Shown: positions 1 through 6,827, counted from the first letter of the stretch. The stretch is 7,059 nucleotides of DNA from Prevotellaceae bacterium (GCA_031273285.1 JAISSE010000176.1:1-7059); one strand, 5' to 3'. The notes: a model not told the origin generated them from the sequence alone. A program made the numbers and translations.

Positions 1-1
1 T

Positions 2-79
2 GGTTTACTATTCAGCTTGGTTGTAAGTATGGTTGCATTTCTAACTTTAAAAGTATTATATTCAAAAGATTATAAGTAA
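2..79 (+). CDS. Possible 3' end of a membrane protein gene (partial)
   Basis: An open frame enters from the left edge and stops at TAA 77-79. It reads as a hydrophobic stretch (GLLFSLVVSMVAFLTLKVL) followed by a short polar tail (YSKDYK), which looks like a last transmembrane helix with a positively charged end. The DNA is much more AT-rich than the other genes. Only 25 residues are visible, so no family can be named. A second frame (1-75) is also open and ends FKRL, and would read instead as a mixed polar/aromatic tail, so the frame choice is uncertain. I prefer 2-79 because of its coherent hydrophobic run. Low GC would fit a surface-polysaccharide type gene, but that is only a guess. Confidence 0.35.
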   Translation, partial: GLLFSLVVSMVAFLTLKVLYSKDYK

Positions 80-188
80 ATAAATGCATTTTTGAAGTTT
101 TATTGTTTAGATTATTATCAGTAATAGTTCGTTATAAAAGCCAATATTTTTCCGGGAACCTCTAAAAATTAATTTGTTGATAATCAGA

Positions 189-244
189 CACAAACAGCCG
201 TCCCGTCAGGGACGGAATGTGAATAAATCTATCGTTTGTTTGTG
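189..244. repeat. REP-like palindromic element
   Basis: A perfect 7-bp stem with a 4-base loop lies at 198-215 (CCGTCCC, loop GTCA, GGGACGG), followed directly by AATGTGAATAAA. An outer 7-bp inverted repeat brackets it: CACAAAC at 189-195 and GTTTGTG at 238-244. The pattern of a G/C-rich hairpin followed by an ATGT tail is like dispersed intergenic repeats I recall from Bacteroidota genomes. It is about 75 bp past the stop of the minus-strand EnvC-like gene, but neither strand shows a U-tract after the stem, so an intrinsic terminator is unlikely. Element borders are estimated from the outer repeat. Confidence 0.6.
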
Positions 245-250
245 GACAAC

Positions 251-294
251 TCTCAACTCTCAACTCTCAACTAAAAAAGCTCTCAACTCTCAAT
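251..294. repeat. 7-bp tandem repeat (TCTCAAC)
   Basis: Three perfect copies of TCTCAAC occupy 251-271, a 9-base spacer (TAAAAAAGC) follows, then two more copies at 281-294, the last with C to T at its final base. The final copy contains the TGA stop (minus strand, 292-290) of the EnvC-like gene, so the repeat runs up to and into the end of that gene. A partial copy (GACAAC) precedes the array. Such GAGTTGA-type simple repeats are, from memory, common between Bacteroidota genes and give spurious small proteins with NSQLST-like wording. Confidence 0.85.
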
Positions 295-1498
295 TAAACA
301 GCCACTGTTCGGGGTCTTGGGGTTCGAGACTTTGCCACAGTTCGAAATGCATGATGTAGCCGTCGGAAGATTTTCTCACTGTTCCGATTTTTTGACGAGC
401 CTTGACTTCTTCGCCTTTTTTAACGAAGACAGACCCCAGTTCGGCATACAGTGTGTAGTAAGACCCGTGAGTTACGATGACGCCCGTCCCGCCTTTCGGC
501 TGCTTCCATATTCTGCTGACGACTCCCTTGGCAACGGCATAAACCTCCGCATTTTCCGCAGTGAGAATATCAATGCCCCTGTTCGGCGTCAGCTGCACCG
601 TTTCGTACACGGATTTGGACTTGCTGTTTCCGAAAGGTCTGACAATCGCGCCTATCGTGGGTTGCGGCAGCAAACCTTTCAAATCCTCAAAACTTTTTGC
701 AAATATAAGCATCTCGTCGGTTATTCCCGATGCCAGATTGTTTTTTATTTCGTTGCGTATAAATTCAAGCATTTGAGTGTGCAGCAACTTGTACGATTCC
801 TCCCTTTCCTTCAGCTGCTTTGCCAGTTCGGCATTTTTGCGTTTCAGGTCTTCGGATACGGACTTCGATTTTTTTTCGTCCATTCGAAGTATTTCCATTT
901 CCTTTTGCTTTTCGCTGATGCTGGACGACAAAAGCTGCTCTTTTTTGGATATGTCGGCAATTTCGTCATTCAGTCTCCCTGTCATTTCCTCGATTTTGAG
1001 GGCTTGCGCTTTCAGGAGCATCAATATTTCCCTCACATATTTCATTCTTTTGTAAGCCTGTGCAAAACTTTCGCTCGCCATCAGCATCATCCATGTATTA
1101 TCTTTAAGCCTGATGTTGTAATATTTGTTGAGAAGATTTTTATACGAACTTTTTACATCGTCCAAATCATTCTGCAACTGTTCGACCGCCTGTTTTTTCT
1201 CTTTCAGCTGCTTTCGCAATGCGTTGATGCTTCTGTCGATGTTACTGAGCGCGGATTTTCTGGCGTCGATTCTGCCCTGTATCAGAACCAAATGCGAAAG
1301 ACCGGTCTGCAGCTGTTCGTTGTTCGATTCTATCAGGTTGCTGAGTTTCGTGATTTCTTCGGCTTCCCGTTCCTTGTTTTTATTGAGCATCTGAAGGCTT
1401 CTGTTTTCAAATTCCTCATCATCCTGAGCATTCAAATTCCCGTACAGGCAACCTAAAACAATCGCCGTTATTGAAATATATTTGCCTAACGATAACAT
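290..1498 (-). CDS. EnvC-like murein hydrolase activator (coiled coil + degenerate M23)
   Basis: A 402-residue exported protein. Residues 1-24 form a signal peptide (hydrophobic ITAIVLGCLYG, likely cleavage after LNA). Residues 30-275 are charged, heptad-like coiled coil. Residues 280-400 form an M23/LytM-type domain. In active M23 enzymes the metal site is built from HxGxD and HxH. Here the first motif reads NRGID (N306, D310) and the second IMHFE (I382, H384), so one zinc ligand and the first His of HxH are lost; the usual YAHL reads YAEL (351-354). That is the pattern of non-catalytic LytM factors such as E. coli EnvC, which activate cell-wall amidases at division sites. It is the second gene of an operon, 10 bp after the TPR gene. 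ATG start 1498-1496 with AGGTG just upstream, overlapping the previous stop. Whether the partner is an AmiA/B/C-like amidase cannot be seen here. Confidence 0.9.
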   Translation of the reverse strand: MLSLGKYISITAIVLGCLYGNLNAQDDEEFENRSLQMLNKNKEREAEEITKLSNLIESNNEQLQTGLSHLVLIQGRIDARKSALSNIDRSINALRKQLKEKKQAVEQLQNDLDDVKSSYKNLLNKYYNIRLKDNTWMMLMASESFAQAYKRMKYVREILMLLKAQALKIEEMTGRLNDEIADISKKEQLLSSSISEKQKEMEILRMDEKKSKSVSEDLKRKNAELAKQLKEREESYKLLHTQMLEFIRNEIKNNLASGITDEMLIFAKSFEDLKGLLPQPTIGAIVRPFGNSKSKSVYETVQLTPNRGIDILTAENAEVYAVAKGVVSRIWKQPKGGTGVIVTHGSYYTLYAELGSVFVKKGEEVKARQKIGTVRKSSDGYIMHFELWQSLEPQDPEQWLFN

Positions 1499-1508
1499 TT
1501 TACACCTT

Positions 1509-3257
1509 TTAATTTTTGTTCAGTTTCTTTTTAATCATGTCGGGATTGACGCAATCCGGCTTGTCCAGAGCCTGCGACCAGTAAATTTCGGCAGTAGTCC
1601 GTTCGCCGAGTTTATCCAGAGTATCGGCATAATGGTCAAGAACAACGGCGCTTTCGTCTCCTCCCGCCGCAAGAGCCTGCCTGAACATTGTTTTTGCTTC
1701 GGTATATTTTCCCTGAAGAAACAGTATGTATGCGAATGTGTCGAGAAAAGAGGAATTGCTGCTTTCCAGTTCAATGGCTTTCTTGCTCATTTTATATGCC
1801 TTGTCCAGATTTTTGGACTTGTTCAGGCAAAGATAGTAGGCATAATTGTTCAGTACGGCAGCATTTTCGGGATTGTTGAGCAACGCCTTGTCGTAGTATG
1901 CAAAAGCCTTTTTCGACTTCCTGATGCTGAAATACATGTCTCCGAGAAACGACAGAGCGTTATCCATGAAAACGGAATCGTAATTCGCCTCCGCGATACC
2001 TTTTTCCAAAATGTCGATTGCCGGTTTCACTTTATTCCGCGACCACTGAGCCAGCGCCGAATACATGTAGAAATCGGCATATTCGGGGTCGGAACTGATT
2101 GCCTTTTCCGAAGAAGACGCGAGTATGTCGAACCTTTTCATGCTGTATTCCATCGACAGCAATCCGATCCACGCGCTTTTGTTGGTCTCGTCCATACCGA
2201 CAAGCTGACTGAAAACCGATATCGCCTGTTCCGGTCTCTGCGTGGAGGCAAAATAGCGCGCCTGCAGGAACTTCAATTCCGTCGAAACAGGATGAACAAT
2301 GGTCAGTATTGCGAATATCGTATCAAGATTGCTTTTAAAATAATCGGCAAAGGAAGGGATTTTCAATATCAGCTCAATGTATTCGGCTTTTGCTTCGGGA
2401 GCGATGTTCCTGTTGCGTGCATATTGCTGCAACGATTTGAAATAGCGGACAAACGAGCCTTTCTTGCGAAAGGATTCCGCTTTACCCAGCAGCGCCGGCG
2501 CAAACGATTCATCCGCTTCGATTGCTCTGTTGTACGCTTCGATTGCCAGAGAATCCCTGCCCGTTTCGAAGTAGGCGTCGGCAAGTAAAGTCGCAAATCT
2601 CGGGTCGTCGGGATAATTGTTTACGAGCTTGTTGACTTCCTCAATAGCCCTGTCGTATTCTCCGACATTCATGGAAATGTTGAACAGGCGGTACGAAATA
2701 TCGTCATTTTCACCAAACCTGATTATCATGCTGTCCAGCACGTTCAGTGCCTCGCGGAAAAGACCCTGCCCCTCGTATGCCGAAGCCAGACCCAGCCAGA
2801 TTTCCTGCTTGTTGCCGTGTCTGGTCAATGTCTGTCTGAACAGATTCCGGGCTTTGTCGTATTCCCTGAAATGAAAGCATAACTGTCCGTACAGCAGGGC
2901 AAACCACGGATTATCGGCATCCAGATTGTACGCCGCTTCGGCATTTTGCCTTGCCTGACGTTCCTTGCCCGTAAACATCCTGATATTTGCCAGCTCATAA
3001 TGGCAGGCGTCGCATTTCGGGTCTATTTCCAGAGCTTTCAGATATAAATCTGTCGCTTTGTCGTTGTCGCCCTCGAACGACGCCTGTTTCGCCTGCATTA
3101 TCAGCCTGTATTTTTCGTTTGATTCAGGGTCGTTTTCCGGCGCCGCAACATAATGGTCTCCGCACAGAATATCGCCGGTATTTCCCTGCGCATCAGCGTA
3201 TAAACCGCAACATCCGCACACAAGCGCAACTAATATGTTTGTTATTTTCTTTTCCAA
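1509..3257 (-). CDS. Secreted TPR-repeat protein
   Basis: A 582-residue protein made almost entirely of tetratricopeptide repeats. The N-terminus is a signal peptide (NILVALVCGCCGLYADA, likely cleavage before QG near residue 24); the cysteines do not form a good lipobox. About 13-14 TPR units run from residue 58 to 567, for example LYLKALEIDP (71-80), KARNLFRQTL (135-144), LAIEAYNRAIEAD (237-249), AFAYYDKALLNNPEN (451-465) and AKTMFRQALAAGG (521-533). Residues 285-328 are less repeat-like. TPR solenoids bind other proteins; no catalytic motif is present. It is the first gene of the operon with the EnvC-like gene, suggesting an envelope or division-linked scaffold in the periplasm, which is inference. 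The start is TTG at 3257-3255: it follows an in-frame stop by three codons, has AGGAG six bases upstream, and the next in-frame Met is at residue 53, inside the mature protein. Confidence 0.88.
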   Translation of the reverse strand: MEKKITNILVALVCGCCGLYADAQGNTGDILCGDHYVAAPENDPESNEKYRLIMQAKQASFEGDNDKATDLYLKALEIDPKCDACHYELANIRMFTGKERQARQNAEAAYNLDADNPWFALLYGQLCFHFREYDKARNLFRQTLTRHGNKQEIWLGLASAYEGQGLFREALNVLDSMIIRFGENDDISYRLFNISMNVGEYDRAIEEVNKLVNNYPDDPRFATLLADAYFETGRDSLAIEAYNRAIEADESFAPALLGKAESFRKKGSFVRYFKSLQQYARNRNIAPEAKAEYIELILKIPSFADYFKSNLDTIFAILTIVHPVSTELKFLQARYFASTQRPEQAISVFSQLVGMDETNKSAWIGLLSMEYSMKRFDILASSSEKAISSDPEYADFYMYSALAQWSRNKVKPAIDILEKGIAEANYDSVFMDNALSFLGDMYFSIRKSKKAFAYYDKALLNNPENAAVLNNYAYYLCLNKSKNLDKAYKMSKKAIELESSNSSFLDTFAYILFLQGKYTEAKTMFRQALAAGGDESAVVLDHYADTLDKLGERTTAEIYWSQALDKPDCVNPDMIKKKLNKN

Positions 3258-3263
3258 ATCACA

Positions 3264-3268
3264 CTCCT
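3264..3268 (-). promoter_or_regulatory. Shine-Dalgarno site deciding the TTG start
   Basis: On the minus strand AGGAG is followed by six bases and then TTG, the first codon of the TPR protein. This supports the non-ATG start, and is notable because Bacteroidota genes usually lack clear Shine-Dalgarno sequences, including the others in this window. Confidence 0.6.
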
Positions 3269-3278
3269 AAAATTTGCA

Positions 3279-3308
3279 CAAAGTTAGCGAAATAATTGAT
3301 TCCGCAAA
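3279..3308 (-). promoter_or_regulatory. Bacteroidota-type promoter of the TPR-envC operon
   Basis: On the minus strand TTTG (3308-3305) is followed after 18 bases by TAACTTTG (3286-3279). This matches the Bacteroidota sigma-ABfr consensus of TTTG near -33 and TAnnTTTG near -7; the spacer is about one base short of typical. Transcription would start near 3270-3274, leaving a leader of only about 15 bases that contains the AGGAG site. Confidence 0.6.
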
Positions 3309-3422
3309 TTTTTGTCGGCTAATGAGCGCTTTTGACTGTGCCGAAGCGATGTTTGGCTGTTTCGATTTTGAACTGATTGCTCCGAATTTTGCGGCGGTTT
3401 CGAAAGTCCTGTTTAAACGCAA

Positions 3423-3437
3423 AACTCCTTCGGAGTT
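3423..3437. repeat. REP-like hairpin
   Basis: A perfect 6-bp stem, AACTCC and GGAGTT, around a TTC loop, followed by ATATGTTTG. Its layout (stem with TCC/GGA core, short loop, then an ATGT tail) parallels the element at 198-215, although the stem sequence differs. I recall similar hairpin-plus-ATGTTT repeats dispersed in Bacteroidota. No U-tract follows, so it is not a classical terminator, and it sits about 130-160 bp from either start codon. Confidence 0.5.
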
Positions 3438-3595
3438 ATATGTTTGCCGTCGTACACCCTCCGCGTGCCGAATTTCTTTTAAGACACATCTTTTCCGAAC
3501 CTCACTTCACAAGTGTAATCGCATTACTGCTAAACAATTATGATTATACGGCAAAGATTTTTTCGATTTCGGGTATAAAATACATTTTTAATGAT

Positions 3596-3603
3596 TATTT
3601 TTG
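3596..3603 (+). promoter_or_regulatory. Candidate -7 box of the dxs-xerD promoter
   Basis: TATTTTTG fits the Bacteroidota TAnnTTTG box and lies 62 bases before the dxs start. No good TTTG is seen 18-21 bases upstream, and the area is AT-rich, so a chance match is possible. Confidence 0.35.
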
Positions 3604-3665
3604 GGCTCGCAAAAATCTGATTGAATTTGTTGTATTTCCGATTCAGTCAGCCGATTAGATGAAGT

Positions 3666-5546
3666 ATGGAAAAATTATTATCCGACATAAATGTCCCGGA
3701 AGACCTTCGCAAACTGAAAGTCGAACAATTGGAACGGCTGTCTGCCGAACTTCGGGAGTTTATTATTGACAAATGTTCGGCAAATCCCGGACATTTCGGA
3801 GCGAGTTTGGGTACAATCGAACTCACTATCGCTATTCATTACGTGTTCAATACGCCGTATGACAAGCTCATTTGGGATGTGGGTCATCAGGCATATGCCC
3901 ATAAGATACTCACCGGCAGGAAAAACGCTTTCGATTTGAACAGAAAATACAACGGGCTGAGCGGCTTCCCGAAAATGACGGAAAGCGAGTATGACGCTTT
4001 TGGCGTAGGGCATGCTTCGACCTCTATTTCAGCGGGTTTGGGCATGGCTGTCGCTGCGCGTCTGAACAGCGAGGACAGGAAAGTCATTGCGGTCATCGGC
4101 GACGGTTCGTTTTCGGGAGGCATGGCGTTTGAAGGACTGAACAACGCTGGATGGCAAAATGCCGATATGCTGGTGATACTCAACGACAACAATATCGCAA
4201 TAGATCCCAATGTCGGCGCGTTGAAAAAATATCTTACAAACATCACCCTGTCGGGAAAATACAACAGACTGAAGAAAAGTATCTGGAATCGACTGGGCGA
4301 AAGCAAATTCCGCTTGGCGCTCAAACGTTTGGGCAACACAGTGAAATCGGCGGTACTCTCGGAAGGAAATTTATTCGAATCGATGGGATTCAGATATTTC
4401 GGACCCATTGACGGGCATGATATAAACACGCTCGTCAAAACTCTTTCGCGCCTCAAAACCATCAAAGGCGCTAAACTGCTGCATGTTGTTACGAAAAAAG
4501 GAAAAGGATACAAACCTGCCGAAGAAAATCAAACCGAATGGCACGCTCCGGGAACTTTCGACAAAAATACCGGAAAAAAATTCGGCTCGCCTGTTGTAGA
4601 TCATTCCAAACCCGCAAAATATCAGGATGTTTTCGGCGAAACAATAGTCGAGCTTGCCGGAATGAATCCGAAGATTCTGGGAATCACTCCGGCAATGGCG
4701 ACGGGTTGCTCGCTGAACATAATGACGGAACATTATCCCGACAGGGTGTTTGATGTGGGAATAGCAGAGGCTCACGCCGTAACGTTCTCCGCAGGACTTG
4801 CGGCGGCGGGTTACATGCCGTTTTGCAACATATATTCTTCGTTCATGCAACGCGCGTTCGATTCTGTCATACACGACGTTGCACTGCAGAATCTGAATGT
4901 TGTATTTTGTCTGGACAGAGGAGGAATCGTAGGCGAGGACGGGCCCACGCATCACGGAGTTTTCGATCTGGCATACTTCAGGCTGATTCCGAACATGACG
5001 GTCTCGGCGCCGATGAACGAAACGGAACTCCGCAACATGATGTACACGGCGCAGCTTCCAGCCGCCGGTCCGTTTTCAATCCGTTATCCGCGTGGCAACG
5101 GAGTTGTTCCGAACTGGAAAATCCCCTTTGAGAAAATTCCGGTCGGCAAAGGGCGTATATTGAAGGAAGGCAACGATATAGCCGTTCTAAGCATAGGTCA
5201 TCCGGGTAATTTTGCCGCCGAAGCCGTCGAACGGGCGGAAAAAGACGGTATCAGCGTTATGCACTGCGATATGCGATTCGTCAAACCCATCGACGAAGAG
5301 ATTCTGCATTTCGTGGGGAAAACGTTTAAACATGCCGTTACGGTGGAAGACGGCGTGATTACGGGAGGAATGGGCAGCGCCGCAGCCGATTTTTTTGCAC
5401 GGCACGGCTACGACTGCCGTGTGGAGATGCTGGGTGTTCCCGACAGGTTTATCCAGCAGGGTACGATTCGGGAACTTCAGGCAAAATGCGGTTTTGATGC
5501 CGAAGGTATATACAATGCGGTCTTGAAGCTGGCGAAACATGCTTGA
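3666..5546 (+). CDS. dxs: 1-deoxy-D-xylulose-5-phosphate synthase
   Basis: Thiamine-diphosphate enzyme that joins pyruvate and glyceraldehyde 3-phosphate to make 1-deoxy-D-xylulose 5-phosphate, the first step of the MEP pathway to isoprenoids (undecaprenyl carrier, quinones) and a precursor for thiamine and pyridoxal. The 626-residue length is normal. Visible landmarks: GHFGASLG (42-49), DVGHQAY (71-77), the diphosphate/Mg motif GDGSFSGG (145-152) ending in NDNN (173-176), GPIDGHD (246-252), the catalytic-Glu region VGIAEAHA (364-371, E368), [15 protein letters not shown] (417-431), SIRYPRG (471-477) and TVEDGV (559-564). The order is the family's N-terminal ThDP domain, central pyrimidine-binding domain and C-terminal transketolase-like domain. 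Cytosolic, homodimeric in the family. First gene of a unit with xerD, overlapping it by 8 bp. The ATG has no clear Shine-Dalgarno site. Confidence 0.98.
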   Translation: MEKLLSDINVPEDLRKLKVEQLERLSAELREFIIDKCSANPGHFGASLGTIELTIAIHYVFNTPYDKLIWDVGHQAYAHKILTGRKNAFDLNRKYNGLSGFPKMTESEYDAFGVGHASTSISAGLGMAVAARLNSEDRKVIAVIGDGSFSGGMAFEGLNNAGWQNADMLVILNDNNIAIDPNVGALKKYLTNITLSGKYNRLKKSIWNRLGESKFRLALKRLGNTVKSAVLSEGNLFESMGFRYFGPIDGHDINTLVKTLSRLKTIKGAKLLHVVTKKGKGYKPAEENQTEWHAPGTFDKNTGKKFGSPVVDHSKPAKYQDVFGETIVELAGMNPKILGITPAMATGCSLNIMTEHYPDRVFDVGIAEAHAVTFSAGLAAAGYMPFCNIYSSFMQRAFDSVIHDVALQNLNVVFCLDRGGIVGEDGPTHHGVFDLAYFRLIPNMTVSAPMNETELRNMMYTAQLPAAGPFSIRYPRGNGVVPNWKIPFEKIPVGKGRILKEGNDIAVLSIGHPGNFAAEAVERAEKDGISVMHCDMRFVKPIDEEILHFVGKTFKHAVTVEDGVITGGMGSAAADFFARHGYDCRVEMLGVPDRFIQQGTIRELQAKCGFDAEGIYNAVLKLAKHA

Positions 5547-6462
5547 AAATAACGGGCAAATGACTTGGGAACAGGTTATTGAAGACTACATGGTGTATCT
5601 GAATCTCGAAAAATCTCTTTCGGCGGCATCCATAGAGGCTTACGGTTACGATTTGAGCAAATTGAAGGAGTATATGGAGGCTCTTTCCATTGCTCCCGAA
5701 AACGTTACGGCGGAAAATCTGGAGACTTTTTTAGCCGACATATACGACAGGGGACTTATCCAAACTTCGCAGGCGCGCATATTGAGCGGAACAAGAGGCT
5801 TTTTCAAATATATGCAAATGGAAAAACTGATAGAAACGTCTCCGACGGAACTAATCGACAGTCCCAACCCCAGTCGAAAATTACCGGATATTCTTTCGGC
5901 GGAAGAAATCGACATGATAATCGGCAAAATAGACGTCAGTGTCGCCGAAGGGCACCGGAACAGGGCAATCATCGAAGTGCTGTACGGTTGCGGATTACGT
6001 GTTACCGAGCTGGTTTCCCTGCGCCTGTCGTGCTATTATCCCGAAAAAGGTTTCATCAGGGTAATCGGTAAGGGCGACAAGGAACGGCTGGTTCCTGTCG
6101 GCAAACATGCGGTTAAAGCAGTAAGTCTCTACCTGAAACGGAGAAATGAAATCAGGATAAAAAAAGGAAACGAAGATTTTGTTTTTCTCAACAGGCGAGG
6201 CTCGAAACTGACTCGTGTAATGATACTTGTCATGGTAAAAGGCGCTGCCCGAAATGCCGGTATCGAAAAAAACATTAGCCCCCACACTTTCCGCCATTCC
6301 TTTGCCACTCATCTGATTGAAGGAGGCGCCGACCTCCGGGCAGTACAGGAAATGCTTGGACACGAATCGGTTGTTACCACGGAGATATATACCCATCTCG
6401 ACCAAAAATATCTTAGCGAAATAATACGGCTGCACCCGAGAGCGAGAAAAATTGACAAATGA
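5539..6462 (+). CDS. xerD: Tyrosine recombinase XerD
   Basis: Site-specific recombinase of 307 residues that, with a Xer partner in most bacteria, resolves chromosome dimers at the dif site. An N-terminal SAM-like core-binding domain covers about residues 10-95 and the catalytic domain about 115-300. All catalytic residues can be placed: R154 (CGLRVTE), K178 (GKGDKER), H249 and R252 ([12 protein letters not shown]), H275 (LGHES) and the nucleophile Y284 (TEIYTHL). The wording around the active site and the HPRARK tail fit chromosomal XerC/XerD rather than phage or transposon integrases; XerD is the usual name for this form in Bacteroidota. ATG 5539 overlaps the end of dxs, implying co-transcription and perhaps coupled translation; ATG 5560 is an alternative start losing seven residues. 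A tandem-repeat region begins 5 bp after the stop. Confidence 0.95.
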   Translation: MLENNGQMTWEQVIEDYMVYLNLEKSLSAASIEAYGYDLSKLKEYMEALSIAPENVTAENLETFLADIYDRGLIQTSQARILSGTRGFFKYMQMEKLIETSPTELIDSPNPSRKLPDILSAEEIDMIIGKIDVSVAEGHRNRAIIEVLYGCGLRVTELVSLRLSCYYPEKGFIRVIGKGDKERLVPVGKHAVKAVSLYLKRRNEIRIKKGNEDFVFLNRRGSKLTRVMILVMVKGAARNAGIEKNISPHTFRHSFATHLIEGGADLRAVQEMLGHESVVTTEIYTHLDQKYLSEIIRLHPRARKIDK

Positions 6463-6466
6463 AATT

Positions 6467-6502
6467 TTCACAGGATTCACAGGATTTTCAGAATTTACAG
6501 GA
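6467..6502. repeat. 9-bp tandem repeat, block A (four units)
   Basis: Four consecutive 9-bp units: TTCACAGGA twice, then TTTTCAGAA and TTTACAGGA. The block starts 5 bp after the xerD stop codon. Consensus TTYWCAGGA. Confidence 0.9.
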
Positions 6503-6514
6503 ATCGTGAAAAAT

Positions 6515-6535
6515 CATCTTCCCGAAGCAAAAAAT
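6515..6535. repeat. Isolated 21-bp repeat unit
   Basis: One copy beginning CATCTTCCCGAAGCA and ending AAAAAT, matching the first units of the main 21-bp array (6578-6745). It sits between the two 9-bp blocks, so the pair 9-bp block plus 21-bp unit occurs twice with a period of 72 bp (6467 to 6539). Confidence 0.8.
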
Positions 6536-6538
6536 TAT

Positions 6539-6574
6539 TTTACAGGATTAACAGGATTTTCAGGATTTACAGGA
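6539..6574. repeat. 9-bp tandem repeat, block B (four units)
   Basis: Four 9-bp units: TTTACAGGA, TTAACAGGA, TTTTCAGGA, TTTACAGGA. Same family and same copy number as block A, 72 bp downstream of it. Confidence 0.9.
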
Positions 6575-6577
6575 AGT

Positions 6578-6745
6578 TATCTTCCCGAAACAAAAAGGCA
6601 TCTTCCCGAAACAATTTGTCATCTTACAAAAGCAATTTGTCATCTTGCAAAAGCAATTTGTCATCTTGCAAAAACAATTTGTCATCCTGCAAAAACAGTT
6701 TGTCATCTTGCAAAAACAATTTGTCATCCTGCAAAAACAATTTGT
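6578..6745. repeat. 21-bp tandem repeat array (eight units)
   Basis: Eight adjoining 21-bp units begin at 6578, 6599, 6620, 6641, 6662, 6683, 6704 and 6725. The mature unit is CATCYTGCAAAAA followed by CARTTTGT. The first two keep the older core CTTCCCGAAACA, and the third and fourth are intermediate. The units at 6662 and 6704 are identical. A broken ninth start (CATCTAAACAG) follows at 6746. There are no spacers, so this is not CRISPR. Confidence 0.92.
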
Positions 6746-6827
6746 CATCTAAACAGACTTCCCAACAGGACGTTATGCCTGCAATAATATTTTTTCAAAA
6801 AAATCGAACGGTTTCCCGGATTATTTA

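Larger units (their letters stand above)
3258..3665. other. Divergent intergenic spacer
   Basis: A 408-bp gap between the two divergent operons. The left edge holds the promoter and ribosome site of the TPR operon, the middle holds a REP-like hairpin (3423-3437), and the right edge a candidate dxs promoter. Two short overlapping open frames (3274-3543 and 3377-3658, plus strand) cross it, but they have no recognisable domains, include the REP-like DNA and overlap promoter DNA, so I treat them as chance. Another small 5-bp hairpin (CACTT/AAGTG) is at 3503-3515. Confidence 0.6.

Noticed and set aside
198..215. Intrinsic terminator for the minus-strand operon
   Set aside because: Good stem, but no U-tract after it on the minus strand; better explained as a REP-like element.
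174..359. 61-codon open frame with NSQLST wording
   Set aside because: Produced by the 7-bp TCTCAAC repeat and the end of the antisense gene; a known type of spurious call.
317..1456. 379-codon open frame antisense to the EnvC-like gene
   Set aside because: It mirrors a well-supported gene with signal peptide and LytM domain; its translation is Phe/Arg-rich with no family resemblance, as expected for a shadow frame.
1482..2588. 368-codon open frame antisense to the TPR gene
   Set aside because: Shadow of a clear TPR coding sequence; no domain and no promoter or ribosome site.
3503..3515. Hairpin CACTT/AAGTG as a regulatory structure
   Set aside because: Only five base pairs, expected by chance.
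3274..3658. Two overlapping small open frames in the divergent spacer
   Set aside because: They start within promoter DNA, contain the REP-like hairpin, and show no signal peptide or known motif; intergenic function explains the stretch better.
6578..6745. CRISPR array
   Set aside because: Units are contiguous with no spacers between them and no cas genes are near.
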